DNA of 64,000 nucleotides, taken from positions 202,787 to 266,786 of the forward strand of contig NZ_KQ948993.1 of the NCBI RefSeq assembly GCF_001514265.1. The letters are read 5' to 3'. The stretch comes from Streptomyces resistomycificus (GTDB taxonomy: Bacteria > Actinomycetota > Actinomycetes > Streptomycetales > Streptomycetaceae). The notes below the pieces were generated by a model. It saw nothing but the letters and a program-made list of their open reading frames with translations, did not search any database and was not told where the DNA came from. Shown here piece by piece: positions 24,727 to 33,714 of this stretch (its first letter is position 1; each line of letters begins with the position of its first letter). The translations under genes and the position numbers were made by a program.

Positions 24727-27700
24727 TCAGAGCGGAGACTCCTCCTCGGGTCGCGTGGCCTGCATGAGCACCGCGGCCACGTCTTCCGTCAGCAGCTCGT
24801 CGAGGATGCGGCGGAAGGCACCGTCGCCGAGGGCAGCCCTCTGTCGGCAGAGCCAGTGGAGGGATATGTCGGGCGGACTTCCGATCTCCATTTGCAACTC
24901 CAGTGCCTGCAGCGTGTAATGCACACCCTCTGCGGGGCGTCGCTGCTTGGTACGGAGCACCCCCAGCTGGCCGTAGCTGGTGGCGATTCCGGCCCGGTTA
25001 CCGAGCTCCTCCTCGATGCCGAGAGAGGCGCGATAGAGCTCCTCCGCCTCCTCGTAGTCGCCCTGTTCCTCCGCGATCATGCCGAGCTGGTGGTAGCCAC
25101 CGGCGACACCGGCCCGATCACCAAGCTCCTCCAAGATGGCGAGGGAGGCGCGAAAGCGCTTCTCCGCCTGACCATACTCCCCCCGCAGGTGCGCGATGAT
25201 GCCGAGCTGGTGGTAGCCACCGGCGACACCGGCCCGATCACCGACCTCCTCCAAGATGGCGAGGGAGGCTCGATAGCGCGCCTCCGCCCCTTGGTAGTCG
25301 CCCCGCAGGTACGCGATCATGCCGAGCTGGTGGTGACCACCGGCGACACCGGCCCGATCACCAAGCTCCTCCAGGATGGCGAGGGAGGCGCGATAGCGCT
25401 CCTCCGCCACCTCGTAGTCGCCCCGCAGGTGCGCGATGATGCCGAGCTGGTGGTAGCTGGTGGCTATACCGGCCCGGTTACCGAGCTTCTCCTCGATGGC
25501 GAGGGAGGCGCGATAGCGCTCCTCCGCCACCTCGTAGTCGCCCCGCTGGTACGCGATCATGCCGAGCTGGTGGTAACCACTGGCGATACCGGCCCGGTTA
25601 CCGAGCTTCTCCTCGATGGCGAGGGACGCGCGATAGCGCTCCTCCGCCACCTCGTAGTCGCCCCGCAGGTGCGCGATCATGCCGAGCTGGTGGTAACCAC
25701 TGGCGATACCGGCCCGGTTACCGACCTCCTCCAAGATGGCGAGGGACGCGCGATAGCGCTCCTCCGCCTGACCGTAGTCCCCCTGCGCCTGCGCGACGAT
25801 GCCTAGTTGGTGCGTGCAGACGGCGGCAGGATGGGAGCGGGCGGGGAGCCAGGTGAGGGTTTCCTCAAGCAACCGCTGTTCCCAGTCCAAGGCTCCCCAG
25901 GTGTGCAACTGCGAGCAGACGTGCCATGTGGGGATGAGGGCTTGGTCGATGTCGCCGGCCTGGTGATGGTGGTGGCGTGCTTCGATCAGCTGCATGACGC
26001 CGTCGGCTCGGGACTGGGGCCAGACGTTGACGCGCCATCGCCAGTAGGCGGCAGCCCGCCGGTGAGCGGCGTCGAGGGTGTCGGCCCGGGCGCGTCGGCG
26101 GAGGGCGTCGGCGGTCCAGTGATGCACCGTCAGCCCGCTGGGCAGGCTGCCCGGCTCGTCCTGAGGGGCGGGGGCCGGGGAGACCAGCCCGAGGTCCAGC
26201 AGTCGGTTCAAAGCATTCGCTGCCTTGGTGTCCCAGTCGACGGGGGGTCTCTGCAGCTCCGCCCAGACCGCCGTGTATTCGGCGATCGTCTCAGGTGGCA
26301 GGCCGTAGTCGTCCTCCGGTCCCGCTCCTGTCGCGCGCGCCTGCTCGATGAGTGTGTTCAGCGAGTGGACGCGCTGCCGGACCGCGGGGTCGGGCTCGGG
26401 GAACGCGGTGAGATCGGACAGTTGCCAGGCGGCCCCGGTCTGGTCGACCGGGGTGCGGTAGACGGCCAGCCCGTCCAGCAGCGGCCGTGCCCCCGGCACT
26501 TGTTCGATCTGGGCGAGCAGGGTGTCGAGGAGGATGTCGTCGACAGCGAGAGTGACGGTCTCGGCCAGCGCGGTGTCCAGGTCGCCTCCCACGCCCGCCA
26601 GCCAGCGTTCGGGATCGGATATGCCGCGGCTTTCCAGTGCGGCTTCCATGCGGTCGGCGATGTCGGGGAAGCGTGCCTGTCCACCACGCAGTAGGGCGTC
26701 GAGGTACTCCAGGGCGCGCGGGTGGCCTCCGACATCGGCGTAAGCACGGTGCTGGTCTGCGGGGCTGAGGGCGTCGAGGCCGGGCAGCCGCCACATGAGC
26801 TTGCGGGTCTCCGCCAGTGAGAGCGGTCCCAGATGATGGGTGGTGAGGCGCCGGTGGGCGCGCCGGGGCAGGGTGAAGGGGTAGCGGCTGGTGACCAGCA
26901 GCCGGGATCGCGGACTGGCTGCCGTCCACGCGGCCAGCAGATCCGCCAGCTCCGGGTCGGCAGGCTGCCGCCCGTCACCGGACGGCGTGGGGGTGAGCAG
27001 GTCTTCGGCGTTGTCCACGATCAACACCGCCTGGAGGCGCGGCAGCACGATCTGCCGAATCAGCTCCCAGCGCTCCTGCCACGGCGCTCGGGCGTCCGTC
27101 AGCTCTACCGCTGCCCGCCGCAGCGGGTCGTTCTCCGGCAGGCCTTCGGTCGAACAGTAGGTGCTCAGGCGCAGCCGGAGGGCCTGCAGGACGGCGTCGA
27201 CGGTGCGGGTCGTAGTGGCGGAGACCGGCACGATCAGCCGGTTGTGGGTGCCGTAGTGGTGCAGGAGTTCGGCGGCCAGGGTTGATTTGCCGACGCCGCC
27301 GATGCCATGCACCAACACTCCGGCCGTCTGGGGGTCGCGCAGCGCGGCCAGCAGGTGGCGCAGTTCGGTGCGGCGGCCGACGAACTCGCCGACCTTGCGG
27401 ACCACCATGCCCTCCTCCAACACCGCCTCCGGCTCCAGCGGCACCTGGCCGACGCTGTGGGTGCGGTCGAACAGCGGCAGCGGCGGACCGGCCAGGAACA
27501 GGGCTGGAGTCGCCCATTCCGTGCACGCGGCGAACGGATCGCTCTCCGGCAGCTCCCGGCGCCGCGCCTCCAGGGTGCGGCGCGCTTGGGACAGCGCGGT
27601 CAGCGGATCGGGGTGCTCCGCACGGGCCAGCGTCCTGTAGATCTCCGCGGCCAGCTCGGTGGCGTAGTGGTCGGTGACGGATTCGGTCATCGCCAGCACC

Positions 27701-29148
27701 GCCGGCACCCCTCGCGCCGGCAACTCACGTGCCAGACCGGCCCGAGCCCGCCCCTGCTCACGCGCGTCCTCCACCGCGGGTCCTTCAGCGCCGGAGTCCG
27801 ATCCTTCCTCCGCAGCGACAGAGGGAGCTGGGGTACGGGCCGTGGAGCAGCCCGCCAGCACCACCAGCGGCACGACCCGACCGGTGGGCAGGCCTTCCGT
27901 CAGAAAGCGCTCCGCGTCGACCTCGTCGGCCTGGCCCCGCTCGTCCTCCAGCAGGAGCACCCCGGGGCCGGCGTGGCAGGACAGGTGCAGGACATGGAAC
28001 CGCTCCCGTTCCAGGGCGGCGCGGATCTCGGCCAGGCTGCCCCAGTTCAGCACCCGCACATACGCGCCGTGGCCTGCCCGCGCCGGGTCGACCGCGTCCA
28101 GGATCCGGCCCAGCTCCCGCTCGTAGTCGAGGAGTTCGCCACCGCCGGCCTCCGGACTCGCCACCACCGCCAGAATCCGCAGCGGACCCGGCACCTGCAC
28201 CGCCACCGGAGCACTCTCCCGTGCGACGGCGCGGTACAACTCGACCTGCTCCGACAGCACCAAGGGCCCTGTCCCCGCGACGGACAGGGTCTCCCACGGC
28301 AGGTCCACCCACTGCGGGTCGTCCACCGCCAGTCCGATCCGCAACGACGCATGACGCGCCCTTGCCAGCTCCTCCTGCTCGGCCAGCGCTGCCGCCACCT
28401 CACCGCACACGAACCGCTCGCTCAACGCCTCGCCCACAGCGGTCAGCATCCCGGCGGGCCCTCCCGAAGCGGTCACGTCCTCCGCCGGCGGCAGCTGCCG
28501 CGTGGCCAGGCCGAACGAGGCCCGGTCGCGAGACCGCTGCAGCAGCCACAACCGCTGCTCGAGAAGGTGATCCACACCGCGCGGCCGGCAGGATGCCTCG
28601 CCGCTCGCGGTGGAGAACGTCACCATCGACGTGCCGATCCGTAACTCCGCCTGCGTGGGGCCGTCCGGCCGGTAGGCCACGGCGTCGGGAATGACCAGCG
28701 GCCCGCCACGCTCCGGGCGCCGCGTCGACGGTCGCCCGCGCAGGGCCCGCTCCAACTGCCGTACCAGGCTCTCGTACTGGGCCGGAGAGGCGACGTGGCG
28801 GAAGTCGACGTACAGACGGGCAGCGATGAAGGGCGGCAGGTCCACCTCGCCCACCACGACGGGGATGAGAGGTTTGCCCTGCTCCACGGCAGCGGTCACG
28901 GCGGCTGCGAATTCCAGGCCGCACCACCCCGACTCCACCCAGCGCCGACTGACCACAGCCACCACGGCGCCGGCCTCTGTCAGCCCGTCCTGCAACCGTG
29001 TCGCCACCTGATGGCCCGGGACCATCTCCCACTGGTCCAGCCACAGGTCGAGGCCCAGTCGATGCAGGTTGTCCGCCAGGGTGGTCACCCACGGCACATC
29101 CTCGTGCGCATACGAGACGAACGCATGGAACCGCCGGACCTCAGCCAC
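24727..29148 (-). CDS. TIR-CHAT-NB-ARC-TPR STAND protein (bacterial NLR-like)
   Basis: About 1,473 residues with four modules. (1) TIR: FHAFVSYAHED near residue 7 and SGWCGLEFAAAV with the conserved Glu near 79. (2) A caspase-like CHAT domain, about 320-560: FHVLHLSCHAG with the likely catalytic His near 392 and PLVVLAGCSTART with the likely catalytic Cys near 434. (3) An NB-ARC/STAND ATPase: FVGRRTELRHL, Walker A GIGGVGKSTLA (615), Walker B QAVLIVDNAEDL (705-716), RSRLLVTSRYPF and GGHPRALEYL. (4) A C-terminal solenoid of eight 40-residue TPRs (about 1112-1431). This is the plan of NLR immune receptors: TPR sensor, ATPase switch, effector at the N-terminus, here apparently two effectors. I use GTG 29148 as start; an ATG at 29268 is possible but its 40 residues look non-coding. 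No partner genes adjoin it. Defence function is inferred. Confidence 0.9.
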   Translation of the reverse strand: MAEVRRFHAFVSYAHEDVPWVTTLADNLHRLGLDLWLDQWEMVPGHQVATRLQDGLTEAGAVVAVVSRRWVESGWCGLEFAAAVTAAVEQGKPLIPVVVGEVDLPPFIAARLYVDFRHVASPAQYESLVRQLERALRGRPSTRRPERGGPLVIPDAVAYRPDGPTQAELRIGTSMVTFSTASGEASCRPRGVDHLLEQRLWLLQRSRDRASFGLATRQLPPAEDVTASGGPAGMLTAVGEALSERFVCGEVAAALAEQEELARARHASLRIGLAVDDPQWVDLPWETLSVAGTGPLVLSEQVELYRAVARESAPVAVQVPGPLRILAVVASPEAGGGELLDYERELGRILDAVDPARAGHGAYVRVLNWGSLAEIRAALERERFHVLHLSCHAGPGVLLLEDERGQADEVDAERFLTEGLPTGRVVPLVVLAGCSTARTPAPSVAAEEGSDSGAEGPAVEDAREQGRARAGLARELPARGVPAVLAMTESVTDHYATELAAEIYRTLARAEHPDPLTALSQARRTLEARRRELPESDPFAACTEWATPALFLAGPPLPLFDRTHSVGQVPLEPEAVLEEGMVVRKVGEFVGRRTELRHLLAALRDPQTAGVLVHGIGGVGKSTLAAELLHHYGTHNRLIVPVSATTTRTVDAVLQALRLRLSTYCSTEGLPENDPLRRAAVELTDARAPWQERWELIRQIVLPRLQAVLIVDNAEDLLTPTPSGDGRQPADPELADLLAAWTAASPRSRLLVTSRYPFTLPRRAHRRLTTHHLGPLSLAETRKLMWRLPGLDALSPADQHRAYADVGGHPRALEYLDALLRGGQARFPDIADRMEAALESRGISDPERWLAGVGGDLDTALAETVTLAVDDILLDTLLAQIEQVPGARPLLDGLAVYRTPVDQTGAAWQLSDLTAFPEPDPAVRQRVHSLNTLIEQARATGAGPEDDYGLPPETIAEYTAVWAELQRPPVDWDTKAANALNRLLDLGLVSPAPAPQDEPGSLPSGLTVHHWTADALRRRARADTLDAAHRRAAAYWRWRVNVWPQSRADGVMQLIEARHHHHQAGDIDQALIPTWHVCSQLHTWGALDWEQRLLEETLTWLPARSHPAAVCTHQLGIVAQAQGDYGQAEERYRASLAILEEVGNRAGIASGYHQLGMIAHLRGDYEVAEERYRASLAIEEKLGNRAGIASGYHQLGMIAYQRGDYEVAEERYRASLAIEEKLGNRAGIATSYHQLGIIAHLRGDYEVAEERYRASLAILEELGDRAGVAGGHHQLGMIAYLRGDYQGAEARYRASLAILEEVGDRAGVAGGYHQLGIIAHLRGEYGQAEKRFRASLAILEELGDRAGVAGGYHQLGMIAEEQGDYEEAEELYRASLGIEEELGNRAGIATSYGQLGVLRTKQRRPAEGVHYTLQALELQMEIGSPPDISLHWLCRQRAALGDGAFRRILDELLTEDVAAVLMQATRPEEESPL
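24856..25815 (-). repeat. eight tandem 120-base TPR-coding repeats
   Basis: Exact 120-base periodicity (boundaries at 24975, 25095, 25215, 25335, 25455, 25575, 25695, 25815). Units 1-7 (25815 down to 24976) are nearly identical in DNA, each encoding a TPR such as YHQLGMIAHLRGDYEVAEER; the eighth (24856-24975) is degenerate. Differences cluster at the same few codons (LEEV/EEKL/LEEL, GNRAGI/GDRAGV). Confidence 0.95.
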
Positions 29149-29369
29149 ACCGCACCCCCGAACCGGGCCCCCGCGACGTGAGCGCCCCCGGCCACTGCTC
29201 TTCAAGCTGGTCACACAGTAGAGCAGCTTATGAGCCTGTAAGCCTGCGGTGACTCGATTGCCCCGCATCGGCGGCTGCCGATCGCCCGGGGCAGGGTGTC
29301 GAATGCGCCGGATCCCGATCGACGCGAGGGTGAAGGCAGGACAACCCGGAACCCCAGGAGCATCCCATC

Positions 29370-29981
29370 GTGACCGTAACCGCGGATCTGGCCATCTCCC
29401 TCGACGGCTGCGTCGCCGGCAGCGACGTCTCCGTCGACAACCCCGGAGGTGACGGCGCCGAGCCGCTCTTCGAGTGGATCCACAACCTGGCGAGCTGGCG
29501 GGAGCGCCAGGGCATGACGGGCGGGGAGGAGAACCGTGACTCCGAGCTGATGCGTGAGTGGTTCGACGCCACCGGAGCGGTGGTCATGGGGCGGATGATG
29601 TACGACACGGGCGAGGGGTTCTGGGGCGACAACCCGCCGTTCCGGACCCCCGTCTTCGTGCTCACCCACCGCCCCCGGCCGACCCTGGTCAAGGAGGGTG
29701 GCACCACCTTCACCTTCGTCACCGACGGGATCCACAGCGCCCTCGAACAGGCGAGAGCCGCCGCCGGGGACGCCAACGTCGACATCGCGGGCGGCGCGAG
29801 GACGGTGCGGCAGTACCTTGAGGAGGGGCTCATCGACGAGCTGCAACTGCACGTGGTGCCCGCTCTTCTCGGGGAGGGGCTGCGGCTCTTCGAGGGACTG
29901 GGTGCCCGGCGGAATCTCGAGACGGTCCGGGTGGTCGAGACCCCCCTCGCCACCCACCTGAAGTACCGCTTCGTGAAGTGA
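29370..29981 (+). CDS. dihydrofolate reductase-like (RibD C-terminal) protein
   Basis: A 203-residue protein of the RibD_C/DHFR-like family, common in Streptomyces. It begins TVTADLAISLDGCVAG, has VVMGRMMYDTGEGFWG near residue 72, VFVLTHRPRP near 94, and ends with VDIAGGARTVRQYLEEGLID and LLGEGLRLFEGL. These are NADPH-binding features of the fold. Family members are usually of unknown substrate. GTG 29370 follows AGGAG. It is divergent from the STAND gene and convergent with the MerR gene. Confidence 0.87.
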   Translation: MTVTADLAISLDGCVAGSDVSVDNPGGDGAEPLFEWIHNLASWRERQGMTGGEENRDSELMREWFDATGAVVMGRMMYDTGEGFWGDNPPFRTPVFVLTHRPRPTLVKEGGTTFTFVTDGIHSALEQARAAAGDANVDIAGGARTVRQYLEEGLIDELQLHVVPALLGEGLRLFEGLGARRNLETVRVVETPLATHLKYRFVK

Positions 29982-30368
29982 TCAGAGGCGTGCGGTCAGG
30001 GTGGAGGAGAACTCCTCCGCCCTGGCCAGTTGAACGCGCAGGTCCTCGATCCGCCGCTGGACGGCCTGGTCGAAGCCGCGGATACGCTCCAGCAGTTCCC
30101 CGCGTTCCTCGGGCGGCAGTTCCTCGCCGGAGTCGAGCCGGTCGGCGGCGTCGAGCAGGGCGCGCATCTCGTCGAGGGTGAAGCCGAGCGGCTTCATGCG
30201 GCGGATGACCATCAGGCGGGTGACGTCGGCCTCGGTGTAGAGGCGGAAGCCGCCCTGCGAGCGCGCGGACGGGATCACGAGCGCGGCGTCCTCGTAGTGC
30301 CGGATGGTGCGCAGCGACAGCTCGGTCCGTGCGGCGACCTCGCCGATCTGCATGTGCTCGCTGCTCAC
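29982..30368 (-). CDS. MerR-family transcriptional regulator
   Basis: A 128-residue MerR protein: N-terminal winged HTH (MQIGEVAARTELSLRTIRHY then EDAALVIPSARSQGGFRLYT), followed by the second helical part (VIRRMKPLGFTLDEMRALLD) and a C-terminal coiled coil for dimerisation. No conserved Cys metal-binding loop is visible, so a metal ligand is unlikely. GTG 30368 is preceded by AAGGG; ATG 30353 is an alternative. It is divergent from the SulP transporter, and a near-perfect palindrome lies between. Confidence 0.9.
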   Translation of the reverse strand: MSSEHMQIGEVAARTELSLRTIRHYEDAALVIPSARSQGGFRLYTEADVTRLMVIRRMKPLGFTLDEMRALLDAADRLDSGEELPPEERGELLERIRGFDQAVQRRIEDLRVQLARAEEFSSTLTARL

Positions 30369-30419
30369 GCGGGGTGCCCTTCTCGTGTCTCGCCGCGGCG
30401 CCGCGGACGCGGGCGCCAT

Positions 30420-30443
30420 CTCTACTCTAACGTTAGGGTAGAG
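30420..30443. promoter_or_regulatory. MerR-type operator
   Basis: A 24-base near-perfect palindrome, CTCTAC-T-CTAACGTTAG-G-GTAGAG, with one mismatched pair. It is AT-rich and placed 50 bases upstream of the MerR start, in the MerR/SulP intergenic region. MerR proteins bind such dyads inside a long promoter spacer. Confidence 0.8.
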
Positions 30444-30475
30444 TTCCCGGGGTGCCGGGCCGGCTGGTGTCGTGG

Positions 30476-30517
30476 CGTTTCCGTGGCGCCGTTTCCGTGG
30501 CGCCGTTTCCGTGGCGC
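30476..30517. repeat. three tandem 14-base repeats
   Basis: Three perfect copies of CGTTTCCGTGGCGC (30476-30489, 30490-30503, 30504-30517) with a decayed fourth after them. They lie in the untranslated region upstream of the SulP gene. No function is apparent. Confidence 0.9.
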
Positions 30518-30709
30518 GGGTTCCGTCCCGTGACCGTCCGTCGGTCGTACCGGGGCCGACGACGCCCCCGGTGGAGCCCGTCGTCCGCCGCCCGCGGACC
30601 TGCCGGAGGATCCCCGCCCTCCGCGGACTCCGTGCCCCTGACGCACTCCACGCCTTCCGCGCGCCCGCCTGACACCGGGTGTGCCCGAGCACGACAGGTT
30701 CCTCTCGTC

Positions 30710-32218
30710 TTGTCCTCCTCCGCACTGTCCCCGGCCGCGTGGCTGCGTGGCTCCCGACGTCCGTCCTGGCTGTCCGACCCGAAGGTGCTGCGCACCGAGG
30801 TGCTGGCCGGCCTCGTCGTCGCCCTCGCCCTGATCCCGGAGGCGATCTCGTTCTCGATCATCGCCGGGGTCGACCCGGCGATCGGCCTGTTCGCCTCGTT
30901 CACCATGGCCGTCACCATCGCCGTCGTCGGCGGCCGACCGGCCATGATCTCCGCCGCCACCGGCGCCGTCGCCCTGGTCATCGCCCCGCTCAACCGGGAG
31001 CACGGCTTCGGCTACCTGGTCGCGGCCGTCATCCTGGCCGGTGTCCTCCAGATCGTCCTCGGCGCGCTCGGGGTGGCGAAGCTGATGCGGTTCGTGCCGC
31101 GCAGCGTGATGGTCGGCTTCGTCAACTCCCTCGCGATCCTCATCTTCATGGCCCAGGTGCCGGAGATGACGGGCGTACCGTGGCCGGTCTACCCGCTGAT
31201 CGCGGCAGGGCTCGCGCTGATGGTGTTCTTCCCGAAGGTCACCACCGTGGTCCCGGCGCCGCTGGTGTCCATCGTCATCCTCACCACCATCACCCTCGCG
31301 GCCGGCATCGCGGTCCCGACCGTGGGCGACAAGGGCGAGTTGCCGTCGTCCCTGCCCGTGCCCGGCCTGCCGGACGTGCCGTTCACCCTCGACACGCTCA
31401 CCACCGTCGCCCCGTACGCGCTCGCCATGGCTCTGGTCGGTCTGATGGAGTCGCTGATGACCGCCAAGCTGGTCGACGACATCACCGACACCCGTTCCTC
31501 CAAGACCCGCGAGTCCGTCGGGCAGGGCGTCGCCAACATCGTCACCGGGTTCTTCGGCGGCATGGGCGGTTGCGCGATGATCGGCCAGACGATGATCAAC
31601 GTACGGGTCTCCGGTGCCCGCACCCGCCTGTCGACGTTCCTCGCGGGCGCGTTCCTGATGGTGCTGTGCGTCGTCTTCGGGCCGGTGGTCTCCGACATCC
31701 CCATGGCGGCGCTGGTCGCGGTGATGGTCATGGTGTCGGTGGCCACCTTCGACTGGCACTCCGTCGCCCCGGAGACCCTCAAACGCATGCCGGCCGGGGA
31801 GATCACCGTCATGGTGGTCACCGTCGTATGCGTGGTCGCCACCCACAACCTCGCCGTCGGCGTGGTCGTCGGCTCGGTCACCGCGATGGTCATCTTCGCC
31901 AAGCGCGTCGCCCACCTCGCCGAGGTCACCGCCGCCCCCGGCCCCGACCGCGCCACCGTCGTCTACCGGGTCACCGGCGAGCTGTTCTTCGCCTCCTCCA
32001 ACGACCTCGTCGGACAGTTCGACTACGCCACCGAAGCCGACAAGGTCGTCATCGACCTGTCGGCCGCCCATATCTGGGACGCCTCCTCCGTCGCCGCCCT
32101 CGACGCCGTGGAGACCAGGTACGCGCAGCGCGGCAAGACCGTCGAGATCACCGGGCTGAACGATCCGAGCGCCCACCTCCACGGCAGGCTCAGCGGCGAA
32201 CTCACGCCCGGCCACTGA
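30710..32218 (+). CDS. SulP-family inorganic anion transporter
   Basis: A 502-residue SulP/SLC26 transporter. It has a polytopic N-terminal domain with LVVALALIPEAISFSIIAGV near residue 33, GGRPAMISAATGAVALVIAP near 75 and the sulphate-transporter signature region GLMESLMTAKLVDDIT. A C-terminal STAS domain (about 415-495) has DKVVIDLSAAHIWDASSVAA. The start is uncertain: no ATG or GTG is in frame near the N-terminus; I use TTG 30710, which gives the family N-terminus (WLRGSRRPSWLSDPKVL). The substrate is probably sulphate or bicarbonate. The divergent MerR gene probably regulates it. Confidence 0.9.
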   Translation: MSSSALSPAAWLRGSRRPSWLSDPKVLRTEVLAGLVVALALIPEAISFSIIAGVDPAIGLFASFTMAVTIAVVGGRPAMISAATGAVALVIAPLNREHGFGYLVAAVILAGVLQIVLGALGVAKLMRFVPRSVMVGFVNSLAILIFMAQVPEMTGVPWPVYPLIAAGLALMVFFPKVTTVVPAPLVSIVILTTITLAAGIAVPTVGDKGELPSSLPVPGLPDVPFTLDTLTTVAPYALAMALVGLMESLMTAKLVDDITDTRSSKTRESVGQGVANIVTGFFGGMGGCAMIGQTMINVRVSGARTRLSTFLAGAFLMVLCVVFGPVVSDIPMAALVAVMVMVSVATFDWHSVAPETLKRMPAGEITVMVVTVVCVVATHNLAVGVVVGSVTAMVIFAKRVAHLAEVTAAPGPDRATVVYRVTGELFFASSNDLVGQFDYATEADKVVIDLSAAHIWDASSVAALDAVETRYAQRGKTVEITGLNDPSAHLHGRLSGELTPGH

Positions 32219-32260
32219 CCGACCGAAGCGGACGAAACCCCGGCTCGACGGAAGCGGACA

Positions 32261-32290
32261 GCGGGCCCCGGCTCGACAGCCGGGGCCCGC
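32261..32290. terminator. terminator between SulP and the secreted arabinan enzyme
   Basis: A 13-base perfect stem GCGGGCCCCGGCT / AGCCGGGGCCCGC with a CGAC loop, between convergent genes. Confidence 0.88.
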
Positions 32291-32325
32291 CCGCGTTCAG
32301 CCCGCACTCATCCGGGCAGGGTTGG

Positions 32326-33714
32326 TCAGGCCAGCGCGGTCACCGGCACGAACGAACTGTCCTGCCGGAACAGGGCGGTCCCGTCGGTGCGGTCCACCCG
32401 GAGCTGGTAGTTGTAGTGGCGCAGGTAGTAGCCCGGGTAGTTGTACGACTCGAAGCGGAGCGAGTTGCTCGTGCTGCCGGTGCGGGCGATGAACGTGGCG
32501 TCCTTCGCGAACGTCGACGTGCCGTTGTTGGCGTCGAAGCGGGCGCGGAAGTCCCAGTGGCGCAGGTAGTTGCCGGCGGCGTCCCGGAAGGAGTAGCCGC
32601 CCGCGTCGGCGAGGCCGGCGACGACCGTGAAGGTGGCGGCCTGCTTCTCCGCGGTGGTGCTGGAACCGCTCACCACGGGGAGGTTGAGCAGGGACGACTG
32701 GGACTGCCAGTAGCGGGTGGAGAAGTTGGCCGACTGGAACGAGCGGGTGACGTTGCGCGCCAGGCTCGGGCCGCCCGAAACGGTCTCCTTGATCACGGTG
32801 AAGTGGCGGGCCGTACCGGAGACGACGGGCAGCGCGGCCGGCGCGGACCAGGTGGCGAAGGTGTCGTAGCTGTCGCTGTAGTAGTAGGTGCCGTCGCCGT
32901 AGCCGTCGAAGAAGATCCGCCAGCCGCCGTTGTCGAGCTGGACCAGAGCCGGGCCCTCGCGGTAGCTGCCCCAGCCGGCCCAGTTGCCGGTGCGGCTGAT
33001 CGTGTAGGGGCCGTTGAGGCTGGAGGCCGTCGCGTACTCGATGTACTTCGTCGTCTCGTTCTTGGTGAACGCGTGATAGGTCGAGCCGATCTTCACGATG
33101 TACGTGTCGATGTGGTTGGCACCGATGCCGGACAGGGCGACCGGTGAACTCCACGCGGTGAGGCTCGAGTTGGTGGCTCTCAACCGGTAGGGCGTGAAGA
33201 TCCACTGGTCGTTGGCCGTCGAGCAGGACACGATGACGTTCACGCTGCCGTCGCTGTCGACGAACCACTCCGGCGCCCACGCCCGGGACAGGTTGGCGAT
33301 CGGGACCGTGTAGTCGTACAGGAAGGTCCAGTTGACCCGGTCCAAGCTGCGGGCGAAGCCGATCGTGGTGCTGACGTCCTGCCAGGTGTGCGTGGTGTAG
33401 GTGATGTAGTAGTAGCCGTCGGTGTGCTTGAAGATGCTCGCGTCGCGGATGCGGTTGCTGGGCGGTGTGTAGGCCGACGACTTGGCCAGCCGGAAGTCGG
33501 TGGCGTCGTCGGACTGGTAGACGTTCACGGTGCCGTCGTTACTGTTGAGGAACGGCACGATCGTGTAGCGGGTGGCGGAGCCGCTCGGCGGGGCCGCGGC
33601 CGAGGCCGTACCGAGCAGGCCGGGCGTCTGGCCCAGCAGTACGGCCGAGGCGGGCAGGGCGGCCATCGCGCGCAGCAGGGCGCGACGGGACGGCGTGGGC
33701 GGCGATGAGGTCAC
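32326..33714 (-). CDS. secreted GH43-like glycosidase with AbfB arabinose-binding domain
   Basis: A 462-residue exported protein. The N-terminus has a Tat-type signal (SRRALLRAMAALPASAVLL, twin Arg) with cleavage near GTASAAAPP at residue 40. Residues about 45-310 show five-bladed beta-propeller text typical of GH43-like enzymes (RIRDASIFKHTDGYYYITYT, APEWFVDSDGSVNVI, YREGPALVQLDNGGWRIFFD). The C-terminal 140 residues match an AbfB/CBM42 arabinose-binding domain (SFRDAAGNYLRHWDFRARFD and NYPGYYLRHYNYQLRVDR). It probably acts on arabinan or arabinoxylan outside the cell. The upstream gap 33715-33971 holds no recognisable gene. Confidence 0.87.
   Translation of the reverse strand: MTSSPPTPSRRALLRAMAALPASAVLLGQTPGLLGTASAAAPPSGSATRYTIVPFLNSNDGTVNVYQSDDATDFRLAKSSAYTPPSNRIRDASIFKHTDGYYYITYTTHTWQDVSTTIGFARSLDRVNWTFLYDYTVPIANLSRAWAPEWFVDSDGSVNVIVSCSTANDQWIFTPYRLRATNSSLTAWSSPVALSGIGANHIDTYIVKIGSTYHAFTKNETTKYIEYATASSLNGPYTISRTGNWAGWGSYREGPALVQLDNGGWRIFFDGYGDGTYYYSDSYDTFATWSAPAALPVVSGTARHFTVIKETVSGGPSLARNVTRSFQSANFSTRYWQSQSSLLNLPVVSGSSTTAEKQAATFTVVAGLADAGGYSFRDAAGNYLRHWDFRARFDANNGTSTFAKDATFIARTGSTSNSLRFESYNYPGYYLRHYNYQLRVDRTDGTALFRQDSSFVPVTALA

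Noticed and set aside
24976..25815. 120-base direct repeats as a CRISPR-like array
   Set aside because: The repeats are contiguous, in frame and encode TPR units; no spacers and no cas genes.
25807..26694. Long plus-strand open frames opposite the STAND gene
   Set aside because: They lie antisense to a gene with clear domain motifs, have Gly/Arg/Val-rich non-protein composition and no recognisable motif; such frames are expected in high-GC coding DNA.
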